64,000 nucleotides of DNA from RGIG3002 sp964449325 (GTDB lineage Bacteria > Bacillota > Clostridia > Lachnospirales > Lachnospiraceae), in contig CAYUYJ010000001.1 in NCBI GenBank assembly GCA_964449325.1, positions 186,001 through 250,000 of the forward strand, read 5' to 3'. The number at the start of each line of letters is the position of its first letter. Position 1 is the first letter of the stretch. The translations under genes were made by a program, and so were the position numbers. Below are positions 35,387 to 43,576 of this stretch, piece by piece. The notes under the pieces are model-generated. The model ran no database searches and had not been told where the DNA came from. It saw nothing but the letters and a program-made list of their open reading frames with translations.

Positions 35387-36088
35387 AATTTCATCTTTGT
35401 ATTGAATAACCCGTTTCCTGAATCTGCTGAAATACAATCTGTGAAGTGTTCTGTTCAGGAAATGAACCTTTCTCTTCGTGACATAAGACTCCTCCGGCAT
35501 AGGAAGGGCAAGCCATATTTCCGCATTGATGTAATTTTTATTTTTCGCAATTACCATCTCCTGCTTCGGAAAAGGAATCATGGAAATAATTACGTTGGCT
35601 GCCACGTCATTCATATGATTTACCAACCGTTCCATATCATCTTCCATAGCTTCCATACTGTTTTCCGCCACAATATTAAGTGCCGGACCGGTCTCCTGCA
35701 GACGCTGCTTCAACCGCACAAGATCGGCTTCTTTCTCCGTAAGCAGATAAATACTTTGTCTGCCTTTGGAAAGCTTTCGTATTACTGCTTTCAGATAAGC
35801 GCTGCTTTCTATTTCACGTATACGATTCGTATTTGCTGCGTCAGCAGCCCGCAAAATATCCGGCTCCATACATAAGGTCATATCCATCGACTCAATCCAT
35901 TCTTTCTGTTCGGGATTTTTACCCGCCGACAGAAGCATTTTTGTCGACACATACAAAATGGTATTCAGTGCTCCGTTCTCTAAAAAGGAATCTGTAAGTG
36001 CCAAAGATTCTTTCAAGGAACGTTCTTTCATGGACACACCTAAAATGCTGATTTCTTTCATGTCTTTGGTCCCCCGCAATCCATACAT
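35375..36088 (-). CDS. Diverged WecG/TagA/CpsF-family glycosyltransferase-like protein
   Basis: The C-terminal pattern VIISMIPFPKQEMVIAKNKNYINAEIWLAL, and the opening ISILGVSMKERSLKESL, match the WecG/TagA/CpsF fold (N-acetylmannosaminyltransferase type). However, two hallmarks are gone. The TagA catalytic segment with Asp (LPDGIGV-like) is replaced by CMEPDILRAADA, and the GGxFDFxAGxxxRAP block is replaced by MPEESYVTKRKVHFLNRTLHRLY. It may be inactive as a transferase or have a changed substrate. The start is uncertain: the ATG at 36088 (GGAG upstream) is preferred over 36061. It is transcribed from its own promoter and ends at a terminator. Confidence 0.75.
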   Translation of the reverse strand: MYGLRGTKDMKEISILGVSMKERSLKESLALTDSFLENGALNTILYVSTKMLLSAGKNPEQKEWIESMDMTLCMEPDILRAADAANTNRIREIESSAYLKAVIRKLSKGRQSIYLLTEKEADLVRLKQRLQETGPALNIVAENSMEAMEDDMERLVNHMNDVAANVIISMIPFPKQEMVIAKNKNYINAEIWLALPMPEESYVTKRKVHFLNRTLHRLYFSRFRKRVIQYKDEIETE

Positions 36089-36125
36089 ACCTTCAAGACT
36101 CCCCCCAGAGCCTTGTTTTGATAAA

Positions 36126-36154
36126 ATTATAGCAAAATGCACAATATACTGCAA
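36126..36154 (-). promoter_or_regulatory. Possible promoter of the WecG/TagA-like gene
   Basis: Perfect TATAAT with a weak TTGCAG 17 bases upstream, 40 bases before the preferred start. The -35 matches only three of six bases. Confidence 0.35.
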
Positions 36155-36172
36155 TGTTTTCTTAAGTTTTTA

Positions 36173-37942
36173 TCATTTTTTATATAGATGATATGCTTGT
36201 CCCGACTCTTCTGCCCGATAGCCATATTCTTCTGCCTTTTGCTGTATCTGCGCTGCCCATCCCTCACTGTTTTCCTTCGGTACGTAGATATAATATGGTA
36301 TTTTTTCCGGATGTACTTTGTAATATACCTCCCAGCGTTCTGCCGCCTGTTCCAGACCACCGGACAAATAGGAAGAAAATGTTGCATAATCCCCATCTGC
36401 ATACAAATAACACCAAGTATCCTTCGTCGCAAACAGTACCGGTCCATCTTTTTTCAAATGTGTCCGAATATCCTCCAGTTTAACCTGATACTCCTCTGCT
36501 TTTTCTTCGGTTGTCACAGTTCCCTTTAAGGGGCCTTCCGTAATCCTCGTATCCAGCTTCCACACCGGCTCTTCCCAGAAGGTATGAACCGTTTTCGTAT
36601 AAATCTGCATACCAAGTTGCACCGCAAACAGTAGTACGACTGCGATGGTGACACCTGCCTTGAGTGCCCTGTCGCTTCGTTTTTGGGAGCTCTCTTCCTT
36701 CACTTCCCGCTCCTGCTCCACAAATCTTCCGATGAAAAGCACTGCCGCCACATCCGCCGGCAGCATTGCCATGGAAATAGCATGCATTCCCTGATTAGAA
36801 GCATAGTTTGCCATAAAAGAATAGACAAGACCGAATACAAAAAAGTAAAAAAAGCTCTGTTTATCCTTTTTCTCTGTCATAAGATATGCCCCCAGTCCGC
36901 AGACCGCAACCGGAACCATAATGAAATTATAACTATTCTGAATTGTCGGAATAAATCCCAATACGCTCACTGCTGCCGAAAAACACAGCAGGATAAAGCA
37001 AAGCTTTCTGTTTAAGCTGTTCTTTCTGAAACAAAATGCCATAAAAAGGAAAACTATCCATACCGGAATAAAGAAACCAAAAACCCGCCAGAACTCCGAT
37101 AAATAAACCTTCACAATCATGACAACCGAACGGCTCGTATGCTCCGGATCGTTTATCAGAAGCGGAATATTTTCCAAAAGCTCGGACACCGGGCTATGCC
37201 AAAGTACCGCTATCGCAAAAAGAAGTGCGAGACCGCCTGCACCTGCTGTAATACACAACCACGCTTTGCCTCCCAAAATCGTTTCGCTTCCAACCATTTC
37301 CTCCGTCTCTTCTCCCCGTTCCCGCCTGTTCCAAACATCACTTCTTCTTTGTCTAAATCCTGAAAAGGCAACCGCAAGCGAATACAGGAAATAAACAATT
37401 GCCAAAAACGGATTGCAAAGTACCGCTGCCCCAAACAGCACACCGGAGACTACCCATGCTCCTGTAGCGTTCTTTTTTGCCGTAGCCAAAATTGCTCCAA
37501 CCAGCGTTATGCAGGCAACTCCCATTGTATTATAAGAAAGTGCCATGATATCAAAGGGGGTAAACAGGAAAAACATCCATGCCCCGACCCACGCCAGTTC
37601 CTTTTTTCTAAGGCGCATATACAGCACCAGGGAACACACCGCCTGAAACACAATATAAATATACCGGAAATTCAAAACAATCCCTTCCGTTGTTCCGGTT
37701 ATTAAAAGATATACCTTCATAAGCGGCAGCATTAAAAATGAACTGAACTGACCAAAATTCCATTCCTCCGAAAACATACCATCGCCATTCACAATGCGAT
37801 GAGGTATAGTCAAATAAAAGGGTTCATCATAGGCACCTGTTCCGTATTTACTTTTCCAAAGAAGAAAGAAAAATCCTGCCAGCAGACCAAGTAAAAACGC
37901 AATATCCTTTTTCTTTTGTTTATCCCTTTTTACTATGTTCAT
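36173..37942 (-). CDS. GT-C-like polytopic membrane glycosyltransferase (putative)
   Basis: 589 residues with about 12 hydrophobic segments and an outward C-terminal domain (about 460-589). The first loop contains the acidic pair GAYDEPFYLT (Asp39-Glu40), as seen in ArnT/PMT-type enzymes that use polyprenyl-phosphate sugars. No other motif is decisive. A charged insert (RRSDVWNRRERGEETEEM) breaks the middle. It lies close to the diverged TagA protein and behind a CPBP protease gene. Role in wall or glycoprotein glycosylation is plausible; substrate unknown. Confidence 0.7.
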   Translation of the reverse strand: MNIVKRDKQKKKDIAFLLGLLAGFFFLLWKSKYGTGAYDEPFYLTIPHRIVNGDGMFSEEWNFGQFSSFLMLPLMKVYLLITGTTEGIVLNFRYIYIVFQAVCSLVLYMRLRKKELAWVGAWMFFLFTPFDIMALSYNTMGVACITLVGAILATAKKNATGAWVVSGVLFGAAVLCNPFLAIVYFLYSLAVAFSGFRQRRSDVWNRRERGEETEEMVGSETILGGKAWLCITAGAGGLALLFAIAVLWHSPVSELLENIPLLINDPEHTSRSVVMIVKVYLSEFWRVFGFFIPVWIVFLFMAFCFRKNSLNRKLCFILLCFSAAVSVLGFIPTIQNSYNFIMVPVAVCGLGAYLMTEKKDKQSFFYFFVFGLVYSFMANYASNQGMHAISMAMLPADVAAVLFIGRFVEQEREVKEESSQKRSDRALKAGVTIAVVLLFAVQLGMQIYTKTVHTFWEEPVWKLDTRITEGPLKGTVTTEEKAEEYQVKLEDIRTHLKKDGPVLFATKDTWCYLYADGDYATFSSYLSGGLEQAAERWEVYYKVHPEKIPYYIYVPKENSEGWAAQIQQKAEEYGYRAEESGQAYHLYKK

Positions 37943-37966
37943 CTTTTCAAATTCCTTTTTATTGCC

Positions 37967-38893
37967 TTAACTCATAATCACATCCAGAATCATATATGCC
38001 ACCGACAATACAATTCCGATAATTAACGGAATCGACACAAGTTGTCCCCTGTTTTCTTTCCGCCCGATCCATATTTGTTTCAGATGGTTTTCCCTATGTT
38101 CATTTTTCGCAATCCATGCCAAAACACAAACTGCAATCGAAGTAGTTACCGTAGCAATCACTGCATATATTCCGATTGTCGCAAGCATAACGTCCTTATC
38201 CCCAACCATTGCCTGTGCTTCCTGCATATAGGCATCAGAAGTCATGGTATCCGTCAGAAACATCAGCAGTACATTTTGAATATTTACTGTCATATGAAAA
38301 ACTACGGAACTCCAAAGACTTCCGGTTGTTTCTACCAGAACCGCCATTACAATGCCAAGAAAGATAGCATAGGCTGCCTGATTAAAATTCATATGCATCA
38401 GCCCAAACAAAAGTGCCGAAAATAAAATAGACCGGAACGCATTTCCGCTGCGCTTGTATCCGCTAAACACAACTCCTCTGAAAACAATCTCTTCACTAAG
38501 CGGTCCTATTATCCCCATAACCGAAACCATAACAATCGCCGGCATCTGTAATACGGAATTGCTCATCTGCATTACCGTATTATCCACAAACAACATAGAA
38601 ATGGCATTGATTACCGTTGTCATGGGCATCATTAAATAAGTAAATAAAACAGTCATCAGTACCGAAGAAATCTTCATTTTGCGGAAACCTAAAACAGCAT
38701 TCCATTTTTCCTTGGAAATGCAAAGAAAAAGAATTGCCGGAATAAGAACTATTCCCTGACTGAGCAAAAGATTCAACACAATCGGTATATGAAGCGGTCC
38801 TATATTACAGACATAGAAATTAATACCTGCAACAACCGCTATATGAATCAAAGTAATCGATAAATAAAGCCAATTTACTTTTTTACTGTTCAT
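37967..38893 (-). CDS. CPBP family intramembrane glutamic endopeptidase
   Basis: Eight or so transmembrane helices in 308 residues. The Abi/CAAX-type motifs are intact: Glu134-Glu135-x3-Arg139 in PLSEEIVFRG, His167 in LMHMNF, and His200/Asn204 in VVFHMTVNIQN. Members of this family cut membrane substrates or process bacteriocins and signal peptides; here no bacteriocin gene is adjacent. GGGAG precedes the ATG. It starts 25 bases before the GT-C-like gene, and the two could be one operon. Confidence 0.92.
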   Translation of the reverse strand: MNSKKVNWLYLSITLIHIAVVAGINFYVCNIGPLHIPIVLNLLLSQGIVLIPAILFLCISKEKWNAVLGFRKMKISSVLMTVLFTYLMMPMTTVINAISMLFVDNTVMQMSNSVLQMPAIVMVSVMGIIGPLSEEIVFRGVVFSGYKRSGNAFRSILFSALLFGLMHMNFNQAAYAIFLGIVMAVLVETTGSLWSSVVFHMTVNIQNVLLMFLTDTMTSDAYMQEAQAMVGDKDVMLATIGIYAVIATVTTSIAVCVLAWIAKNEHRENHLKQIWIGRKENRGQLVSIPLIIGIVLSVAYMILDVIMS

Positions 38894-38909
38894 TCGTTCC
38901 CCACTCCCT

Positions 38910-39143
38910 TTAGTTCCCCATTAAGAAGTTTACAAGTTTGTTAACATCCTCCGGCTCCGATGCTATAATTTCCAGTTCTCCAATGTTTGCATCAGAAAAC
39001 AGTCTGTCCAGTGCCACATACTGACACAACCTTGATTTCAGATTCAACCGGTCTCCCTCCCCGGTAACCAGTTCAACCTTTCCTTTGCACTCCTCCACAA
39101 CCTTGCAAAATTTTTCTACATCTTTTATATTCTGTACTTTCAT
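38910..39143 (-). CDS. Small HPr-like domain protein lacking the active-site histidine
   Basis: 77 residues. The second half, LNLKSRLCQYVALDRLFSDANIGELEIIASEPEDVNKLVNFL, follows the HPr pattern (strand, Ser46 helix, strand, helix), with KS at the place of the Ser46 site. The N-terminal part (IKDVEKFCKVVEECKGKVELVTG) lacks the GLHARP loop, so it cannot carry phosphohistidine. It is a distant match and the fold call is inference. A GTG 9 bases upstream of the ATG is possible; AAAGG favours the ATG. It lies between the CPBP protease and the CvfB-like gene. Compare the plus-strand HPr-like gene near 53.3 kb. Confidence 0.6.
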   Translation of the reverse strand: MKVQNIKDVEKFCKVVEECKGKVELVTGEGDRLNLKSRLCQYVALDRLFSDANIGELEIIASEPEDVNKLVNFLMGN

Positions 39144-39185
39144 ATTGCGCACCTTTCCCTTTTCACAATTGCTGCCTGAAATATC

Positions 39186-40028
39186 TCACTTTATTTTGCG
39201 GATGCACTTTTCCGTAATTTCAATTCTTCCCGCTTTCAGCAGATTTCCCACTGCCCTCTTAAATTCATTTTTACTCATTCCCGTTTCCCGTTTGATTGTT
39301 TCCGGTCTTGCCTTATCATTAAAAGGAAGTACTCCGTCATAGCTTTCAATCAAGTTCATAACCTTTTCGGCATCCAATCCCATCTGGATATACGCTTTTT
39401 CCCGAATACTCAGATTCAGCTTGCCGTCTTCTCTTACACCGGTAACTCTTGCCTGTACTTCATCGCCGATTTTTACGTCACCATACAGTTCCTTCCCGGG
39501 AATCAGTCCCGAATAACGGTTATCCACAGCTACAAAAGCACCAAACTCTTCACTAATCTGATAAACCAAACCTGTTACTTTATCTTCCTTCTTATAAGGA
39601 CTATCCTGCTCCAAGAACTTGTATACATTCATAGTCGCACAAAGCCTGCTGCTCTTATCAATATAGACCGCTACCAGCACATTTTCTCCTTCTCTTACTC
39701 TCCTGGTCTGTTCCTTAAAAGGTAAAAGAAGCTCTTTTTCCAATCCCCAGTCCAAAAACGCACCGATTTTTCCTACCTGCGCCACCGTAAGAACTCCTAT
39801 TTCCCCGAGAGTAAGCTTCGGCTGTCTTGTAGTAGCAATCAACCTGTCCTCAGAATCCTTATACGCAAAAATTTCCAGTATATCTCCGATTTGCGTTCCT
39901 TCCGGCACCTGTTTTGCCGGAAGAAGTACCCTTTCATCTGCAGTTACGGCATCAGGGTCTGCCAGATAAATACCGAATTCTACTTTTTTCACTACTCTTA
40001 ACTGCTGTATTTCTCCTAACCGAATCAT
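39186..40028 (-). CDS. CvfB/YitL-like S1 RNA-binding protein
   Basis: 280 residues with S1-type beta-barrel domains in tandem and a C-terminal winged helix. The N-terminus IRLGEIQQLRVVKKVEFGIYLADP, the GAFLDWGLEKELLLPFKEQ segment, GLVYQISEEFGAFVAVDNRYSGLIPGKELYGDVKIGDEVQARVTGVREDGKLNLSIREK, and the end MSKNEFKRAVGNLLKAGRIEI match conserved virulence factor B/YitL. The ATG at 40028 has AGGAG 7 bases upstream; a frame back to 40061 would start in a non-homologous leader. Acts on RNA in the cytoplasm; targets unclear. Confidence 0.92.
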   Translation of the reverse strand: MIRLGEIQQLRVVKKVEFGIYLADPDAVTADERVLLPAKQVPEGTQIGDILEIFAYKDSEDRLIATTRQPKLTLGEIGVLTVAQVGKIGAFLDWGLEKELLLPFKEQTRRVREGENVLVAVYIDKSSRLCATMNVYKFLEQDSPYKKEDKVTGLVYQISEEFGAFVAVDNRYSGLIPGKELYGDVKIGDEVQARVTGVREDGKLNLSIREKAYIQMGLDAEKVMNLIESYDGVLPFNDKARPETIKRETGMSKNEFKRAVGNLLKAGRIEITEKCIRKIK

Positions 40029-40081
40029 TCCATAGCTCCTGTTCTCCAAATCCATATCCACTCATTTTCTCTACAAATAAC

Positions 40082-40786
40082 TTACCATAGAAATTCTACA
40101 TTGGCAAATATATCTCCGTTTTCATCCTGTAAAGAAACCGTGCATCCATTTTCTGTTTTTCCGACCATAGGTACAATCACATCATTTAAAAGTGCCTGTT
40201 TTTTATATTCTGCCCGCATCTGCTTTATCTTAATACCGTCCGGCACAAAATCCATTCCCATTCTTACATACTGTCCGTTATTTACATGGTTGTTCGTATC
40301 TAAATGATATTTCTTAACATAAATATTCTCCTGCTTTTCCATTTCCTTCGGCAATGCTATTTTTCTCGGTGCATAATCCATATCCAGCTTTTCTTCCACG
40401 GCATATTTTTCAAGCATAAGCTGTGTAGGCTTTGCAGGTTTCATGGTTCTGCTATCCACCAGTGTCCAAAGAGAATTGGCACAGGCAATCCGTTCTCCCG
40501 CTTCATCAAACAGGGCAAAATTTCTATGGCCAAAACAGCCTTTAATTTCATAAGGAATCGTTCCGATTTTTACCCGCTCTCCCAGACGCGGATACCGTCC
40601 GGCTACAATCTGCCAGGAAGAAAGCACCCATACAATATGCAGATTACTCAAATATTCCGTTCCGACTCCCAGATCCTCAGACTGGAAGGTAGAAGCATCC
40701 TGAAAATAGTCCAAAAGCCCTTCTAACCGCAAATATCCATCCTTATCCACTTCACTGAACCGAATTCTTCCATCGTAGATGTACAT
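40082..40786 (-). CDS. Acyl-ACP thioesterase
   Basis: Hydrolyses fatty acyl-ACP to release free fatty acids. Two hot-dog domains: the first with RIRFSEVDKDGYLRLEGLLDYFQDASTFQSEDLGVG and VWVLSSWQIVAGRYPRLGERVKIGT, the second with KYHLDTNNHVNNGQYVRMGMDFV, where the Asn/His (HVNN) catalytic residues sit. Length 234 is usual for bacterial FatA-like enzymes. It follows the tRNA gene, which ends 77 bases upstream of its start. Physiological purpose (lipid turnover or membrane tuning) is unknown. Confidence 0.93.
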   Translation of the reverse strand: MYIYDGRIRFSEVDKDGYLRLEGLLDYFQDASTFQSEDLGVGTEYLSNLHIVWVLSSWQIVAGRYPRLGERVKIGTIPYEIKGCFGHRNFALFDEAGERIACANSLWTLVDSRTMKPAKPTQLMLEKYAVEEKLDMDYAPRKIALPKEMEKQENIYVKKYHLDTNNHVNNGQYVRMGMDFVPDGIKIKQMRAEYKKQALLNDVIVPMVGKTENGCTVSLQDENGDIFANVEFLW

Positions 40787-40825
40787 ATGTTTTCCGCTTC
40801 CTTTCTTTTTTTCCCAAACACAAAT

Positions 40826-40855
40826 AACACCCGACAGAAGTTTCCATCGAGTGTT
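40826..40855 (-). terminator. Possible terminator after tRNA-Gln
   Basis: 9-bp stem with one G-T pair (AACACTCGA/TCGGGTGTT on the minus strand) and a 12-base loop, 8 bases past the tRNA end. The tail, ATTTGTGTTTG, is only T-rich, so it may act as a processing or attenuation structure for the thioesterase gene. Confidence 0.4.
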
Positions 40856-40862
40856 GTCCCAA

Positions 40863-40934
40863 CTGGGCTACAAGGATTCGAACCTTGAAATGACGGAGTC
40901 AGAGTCCGTTGCCTTACCGTTTGGCGATAGCCCA
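40863..40934 (-). tRNA. tRNA-Gln (anticodon CTG)
   Basis: 72 bases folding as a cloverleaf: acceptor TGGGCTA/TAGCCCA with discriminator G, anticodon stem ACGGA/TCCGT around the loop CTCTGAC (anticodon CTG, reading CAG), and a T arm with GGTTCGAATCC. CCA is not encoded and must be added after transcription. A good promoter lies just upstream. Confidence 0.96.
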
Positions 40935-40950
40935 TCAACGTTACTTTGCA

Positions 40951-40979
40951 AGTATACATCATGTTTTTTGTTTTGGCAA
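40951..40979 (-). promoter_or_regulatory. Promoter of tRNA-Gln
   Basis: TTGCCA, 17-base spacer, TATACT, 16 bases before the mature tRNA 5' end. Confidence 0.75.
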
Positions 40980-41102
40980 GAGTATTTTGCATTTTTTTTA
41001 AAGTTTTTCAAATCACCAATTTAATTAGTATTTTTCAAAAAATTCAGACAATTTATTTTTTACCTTTTTGTTTCTCTTTTCACATCGCCCTCCAACCAAA
41101 AA

Positions 41103-41135
41103 ACAAGCCCGTCTCCGTTTCGGAAACGAGCCTGT
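41103..41135 (-). terminator. Intrinsic terminator of the downstream glutamine synthetase
   Basis: 14-bp stem (ACAGGCTCGTTTCC with GGAGACGGGCTTGT, including two G-T pairs) followed by six T on the minus strand, 12 bases past the stop codon. Confidence 0.88.
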
Positions 41136-41147
41136 CTTTCACACTGC

Positions 41148-43259
41148 TTATACTTCAAAAATTAATTCACCATAGGTCGGGAACGGCCATACTTTTCTGT
41201 CTACCATCATTTCCAGTTCATCTGCCGGTGCACGAAGTTCATCCATTGCTGCCATAACAGTCTCTCTATAGTAGAATGCCTGCTCTTTTCCTTCCTCCAT
41301 AGCTGCTGCCTTTGCTTCGATTTCTTTTAAGTTCTCCAAAGCTTTCTGCATTTCAGTAAGCTTAACGGAAATATCCTTTAACAAACCTGTCTGCACGGAA
41401 GCATCTGCTCCTGCTTCTTTTACAGCATTTACGGTATCAGCAAGTTCTTTTGTATATTTTACTACTGCCGGAACAATCTGTTTGGAAGCCATTTCAATCA
41501 TGGTGAGTGCTTCGATATTGATTGTCTTGGAATAGTTTTCGTAAAGAATTTCCTCTCTGGATTCCAATTCAGCTTTTGTAAAGATACCGAATTTTTCGAA
41601 TAATTTAACTGCTTTGTCTGTAGTAATTGTACCTGCAGCTTCCACCATGGATTTAATGTTTGGCAATCCTCTTCTTTCTGCTTCCGCTACCCATTCATCG
41701 GAATAGCCATTACCATTGAATACGATTCTCTGGTGTTTACTCATATATTCTTTAATTAAATCATGTACAGCCACATCAAAGTTGTCTGCCTTTTCCAGAA
41801 TATCGGCCGCTTCACAAAAAGCCTCCGCAACAATTGCATTCAAGGTTGTATTCGGGCTTGCAATGGAGTCTGCAGAGCCAACCATACGGAACTCAAATTT
41901 GTTACCCGTAAATGCGAACGGTGATGTTCTGTTTCTGTCTGTAGCGTCTTTCTGGAAATCAGGAAGCGTGGAAACACCTGTCTGTAATGTACCGCCTTCG
42001 ATTAAATTATGTGCTTCACCGGTTTCTACAAGCTGTTTCACTACATCCTCCAACTGTTCACCCAAGAACATAGAAATAATAGCCGGAGGTGCCTCATTTG
42101 CTCCAAGTCTGTGATCGTTACCCGGATCGGATGCACTCTGGCGAAGCAAGTCTGCATGGGTATCTACCGCTTTCATAATGCAGGCAAGCACTAATAAGAA
42201 CTGAATATTCTCGTTCGGAGTATCGCCCGGATCCAGTAAGTTTACACCATTATCTGTTGTTAAGGACCAGTTGTTGTGTTTACCGGAACCATTCACACCT
42301 GCAAAAGGTTTTTCATGGAGAAGACATCTCATGCCATGATTTCCGGCTACTCTCTTCATCGTTTCCATTACAATCTGGTTGTGGTCAACAGCAATATTTG
42401 CTGTTTCATAAATCGGAGCCAGCTCATGCTGTGCCGGAGCAACTTCGTTATGCTGTGTTTTAGCGGTTACACCCAGTTTCCAAAGTTCTTCGTTTAAGTC
42501 TTTCATATATGCGCCGATACGCTCACGGATAACACCGAAATAATGATCCTCTAATTCCTGTCCTTTCGGAGCCGGTGCACCAAAAAGGGTACGTCCTGCA
42601 AAGATTAAGTCATCTCTCTTTAATGCTTTTTCGCTGTCTACTAAGAAGTATTCCTGTTCCGGTCCTACAGAAGCTACTACCTTTGTTGCTTCTGTGTTGC
42701 CAAATAAACGAACGATACGGATTGCCTGCTCGCTGACTGCTTCCATGGAACGAAGAAGCGGTGTTTTCTTATCCAGTGCTTCTCCCTTATAAGAACAGAA
42801 TGCAGTAGGAATACAAAGGATTACGCCTGTAGCTGCTTCTTTTAAGAATGCCGGGGAAGTAATATCCCATGCTGTATATCCTCTTGCTTCAAAGGTTGCA
42901 CGCAAACCGCCTGAAGGGAAGGAGGATGCATCCGGCTCACCTTTAATCAGTTCTTTACCTGAAAATTCCATCAGCATTTTTCCCTCTTCGTCAGGATGGC
43001 TTACAAAGGAATCATGCTTTTCGGCTGTAATACCGGTAAGTGGCTGGAACCAGTGTGTATAATGTGTTGCGCCATTCTCAACAGCCCAGTCCTTCATTGC
43101 TTTTGCTACCACATCAGCAGAGGCAAGGGAAAGCTCTCCACCCTGTTCCATTACTTTTTTTACTTCCTTGAATACGTTTTTCGGTAAACGTTCTTTCATT
43201 TTACCTAAGGTAAATACGTTTTTTGCAAAAATCTTTTCCACATTGAATGCTTCGCTCAT
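41148..43259 (-). CDS. glnN: Type III glutamine synthetase (GlnN), downstream copy
   Basis: Makes glutamine from glutamate, ammonia and ATP; dodecameric GSIII family (703 residues; GSI is about 445-470). Motifs in order: N-terminal FGKNVF-like start, SFPSGGLRATFEARGYTAWD, VASVGPEQEYFLVD, NGSGKHNNWSLTTDNG, ANEAPPAIISMFLG, and RTSPFAFTGNKFEFRMVGS. It is nearly identical along its whole length to the next gene upstream (I estimate about 90% protein identity by eye), so the pair is a tandem duplicate. This copy has a 250-base leader with a possible pseudoknot and terminator, unlike the other, and GAAAGGAAG before the ATG. Confidence 0.97.
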   Translation of the reverse strand: MSEAFNVEKIFAKNVFTLGKMKERLPKNVFKEVKKVMEQGGELSLASADVVAKAMKDWAVENGATHYTHWFQPLTGITAEKHDSFVSHPDEEGKMLMEFSGKELIKGEPDASSFPSGGLRATFEARGYTAWDITSPAFLKEAATGVILCIPTAFCSYKGEALDKKTPLLRSMEAVSEQAIRIVRLFGNTEATKVVASVGPEQEYFLVDSEKALKRDDLIFAGRTLFGAPAPKGQELEDHYFGVIRERIGAYMKDLNEELWKLGVTAKTQHNEVAPAQHELAPIYETANIAVDHNQIVMETMKRVAGNHGMRCLLHEKPFAGVNGSGKHNNWSLTTDNGVNLLDPGDTPNENIQFLLVLACIMKAVDTHADLLRQSASDPGNDHRLGANEAPPAIISMFLGEQLEDVVKQLVETGEAHNLIEGGTLQTGVSTLPDFQKDATDRNRTSPFAFTGNKFEFRMVGSADSIASPNTTLNAIVAEAFCEAADILEKADNFDVAVHDLIKEYMSKHQRIVFNGNGYSDEWVAEAERRGLPNIKSMVEAAGTITTDKAVKLFEKFGIFTKAELESREEILYENYSKTINIEALTMIEMASKQIVPAVVKYTKELADTVNAVKEAGADASVQTGLLKDISVKLTEMQKALENLKEIEAKAAAMEEGKEQAFYYRETVMAAMDELRAPADELEMMVDRKVWPFPTYGELIFEV

Positions 43260-43309
43260 TTTACTACTTCCTTTCTTCTCCTCATTTGATACGAAAATAT
43301 GGGGGGACT

Positions 43310-43405
43310 CTCGTTGCCATAACAGAGACGAGATACGCTATGCGAATCTCGCTCTGATTAGCGGTCGGCAAATGTCCATTCATGCAAGCATGACGGCCGT
43401 TTGCC
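43310..43405 (-). other. Two large hairpins with a repeated GTTATGGCRACGAG element in the glnN leader
   Basis: Between terminator and start codon the leader can form an imperfect 15-bp hairpin (43367-43405, GGCAAA at the base) and a 13-bp hairpin (43324-43355, AGAG/CTCT base). The sequence GTTATGGCGACGAG follows the terminator (43405-43418) and recurs with one change as GTTATGGCAACGAG after the second hairpin (43310-43323). The second copy can pair CTCTGTT with AACGAGAG, an alternative to the second hairpin. No known riboswitch class is recognised. No promoter is visible inside this segment. Confidence 0.5.
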
Positions 43406-43420
43406 TCGTCGCCATAACAA

Positions 43421-43454
43421 AAAGGCGCTCCAAAAAAACTTTTGGAACACCTTT
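43421..43454 (-). terminator. Intrinsic terminator in the leader of the downstream glnN
   Basis: Stem GGTGTTCCAAAA with TTTTGGAGCGCC (two G-T pairs; flanking AAA/TTT extends it to 15 bp), loop GTTT, then TTTTTGTT on the minus strand. It lies about 120 bases past the stop of the upstream glnN and 160 bases before the next start. It could simply end the upstream gene or act as an attenuator for the downstream gene, since the promoter at 43518-43546 lies in front of it. Confidence 0.75.
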
Positions 43455-43467
43455 GTTCATCATCGTA

Positions 43468-43503
43468 TCATATATTTTATTTTGTAGTGCTATATGACGC
43501 ACT
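43468..43503 (-). ncRNA. Candidate H-type pseudoknot in the glnN leader
   Basis: RNA order: AGUGC, one G, UCAUAUA, GCACU, an A-rich 11-base linker (ACAAAAUAAAA), UAUAUGA. AGUGC pairs with GCACU (5 bp). The loop UCAUAUA is the exact complement of UAUAUGA downstream (7 bp). One crossing base plus an A-rich third loop is the geometry of compact pseudoknot aptamers such as preQ1-I, though the sequence does not match that class. It ends 14 bases before the terminator stem begins. Folding is by eye. Confidence 0.45.
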
Positions 43504-43517
43504 TACTTTTCTCCTAT

Positions 43518-43546
43518 AACATACTCTACTTTTTAAAAAATTACAA
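43518..43546 (-). promoter_or_regulatory. Predicted promoter of the downstream glnN
   Basis: TTGTAA, 17-base spacer, TATGTT, giving a leader of about 250 bases that begins just before the pseudoknot candidate. Moderate match only (four of six bases in each hexamer). Confidence 0.45.
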
Positions 43547-43576
43547 GACCTAATTTGAAATTTTTTTATTTTTTTG

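Noticed and set aside
43338..43460. Short frames of 26 and 13 codons in the glnN leader as genes
   Set aside because: No ribosome binding site and heavy overlap with predicted hairpins; kept only as part of the leader observation.
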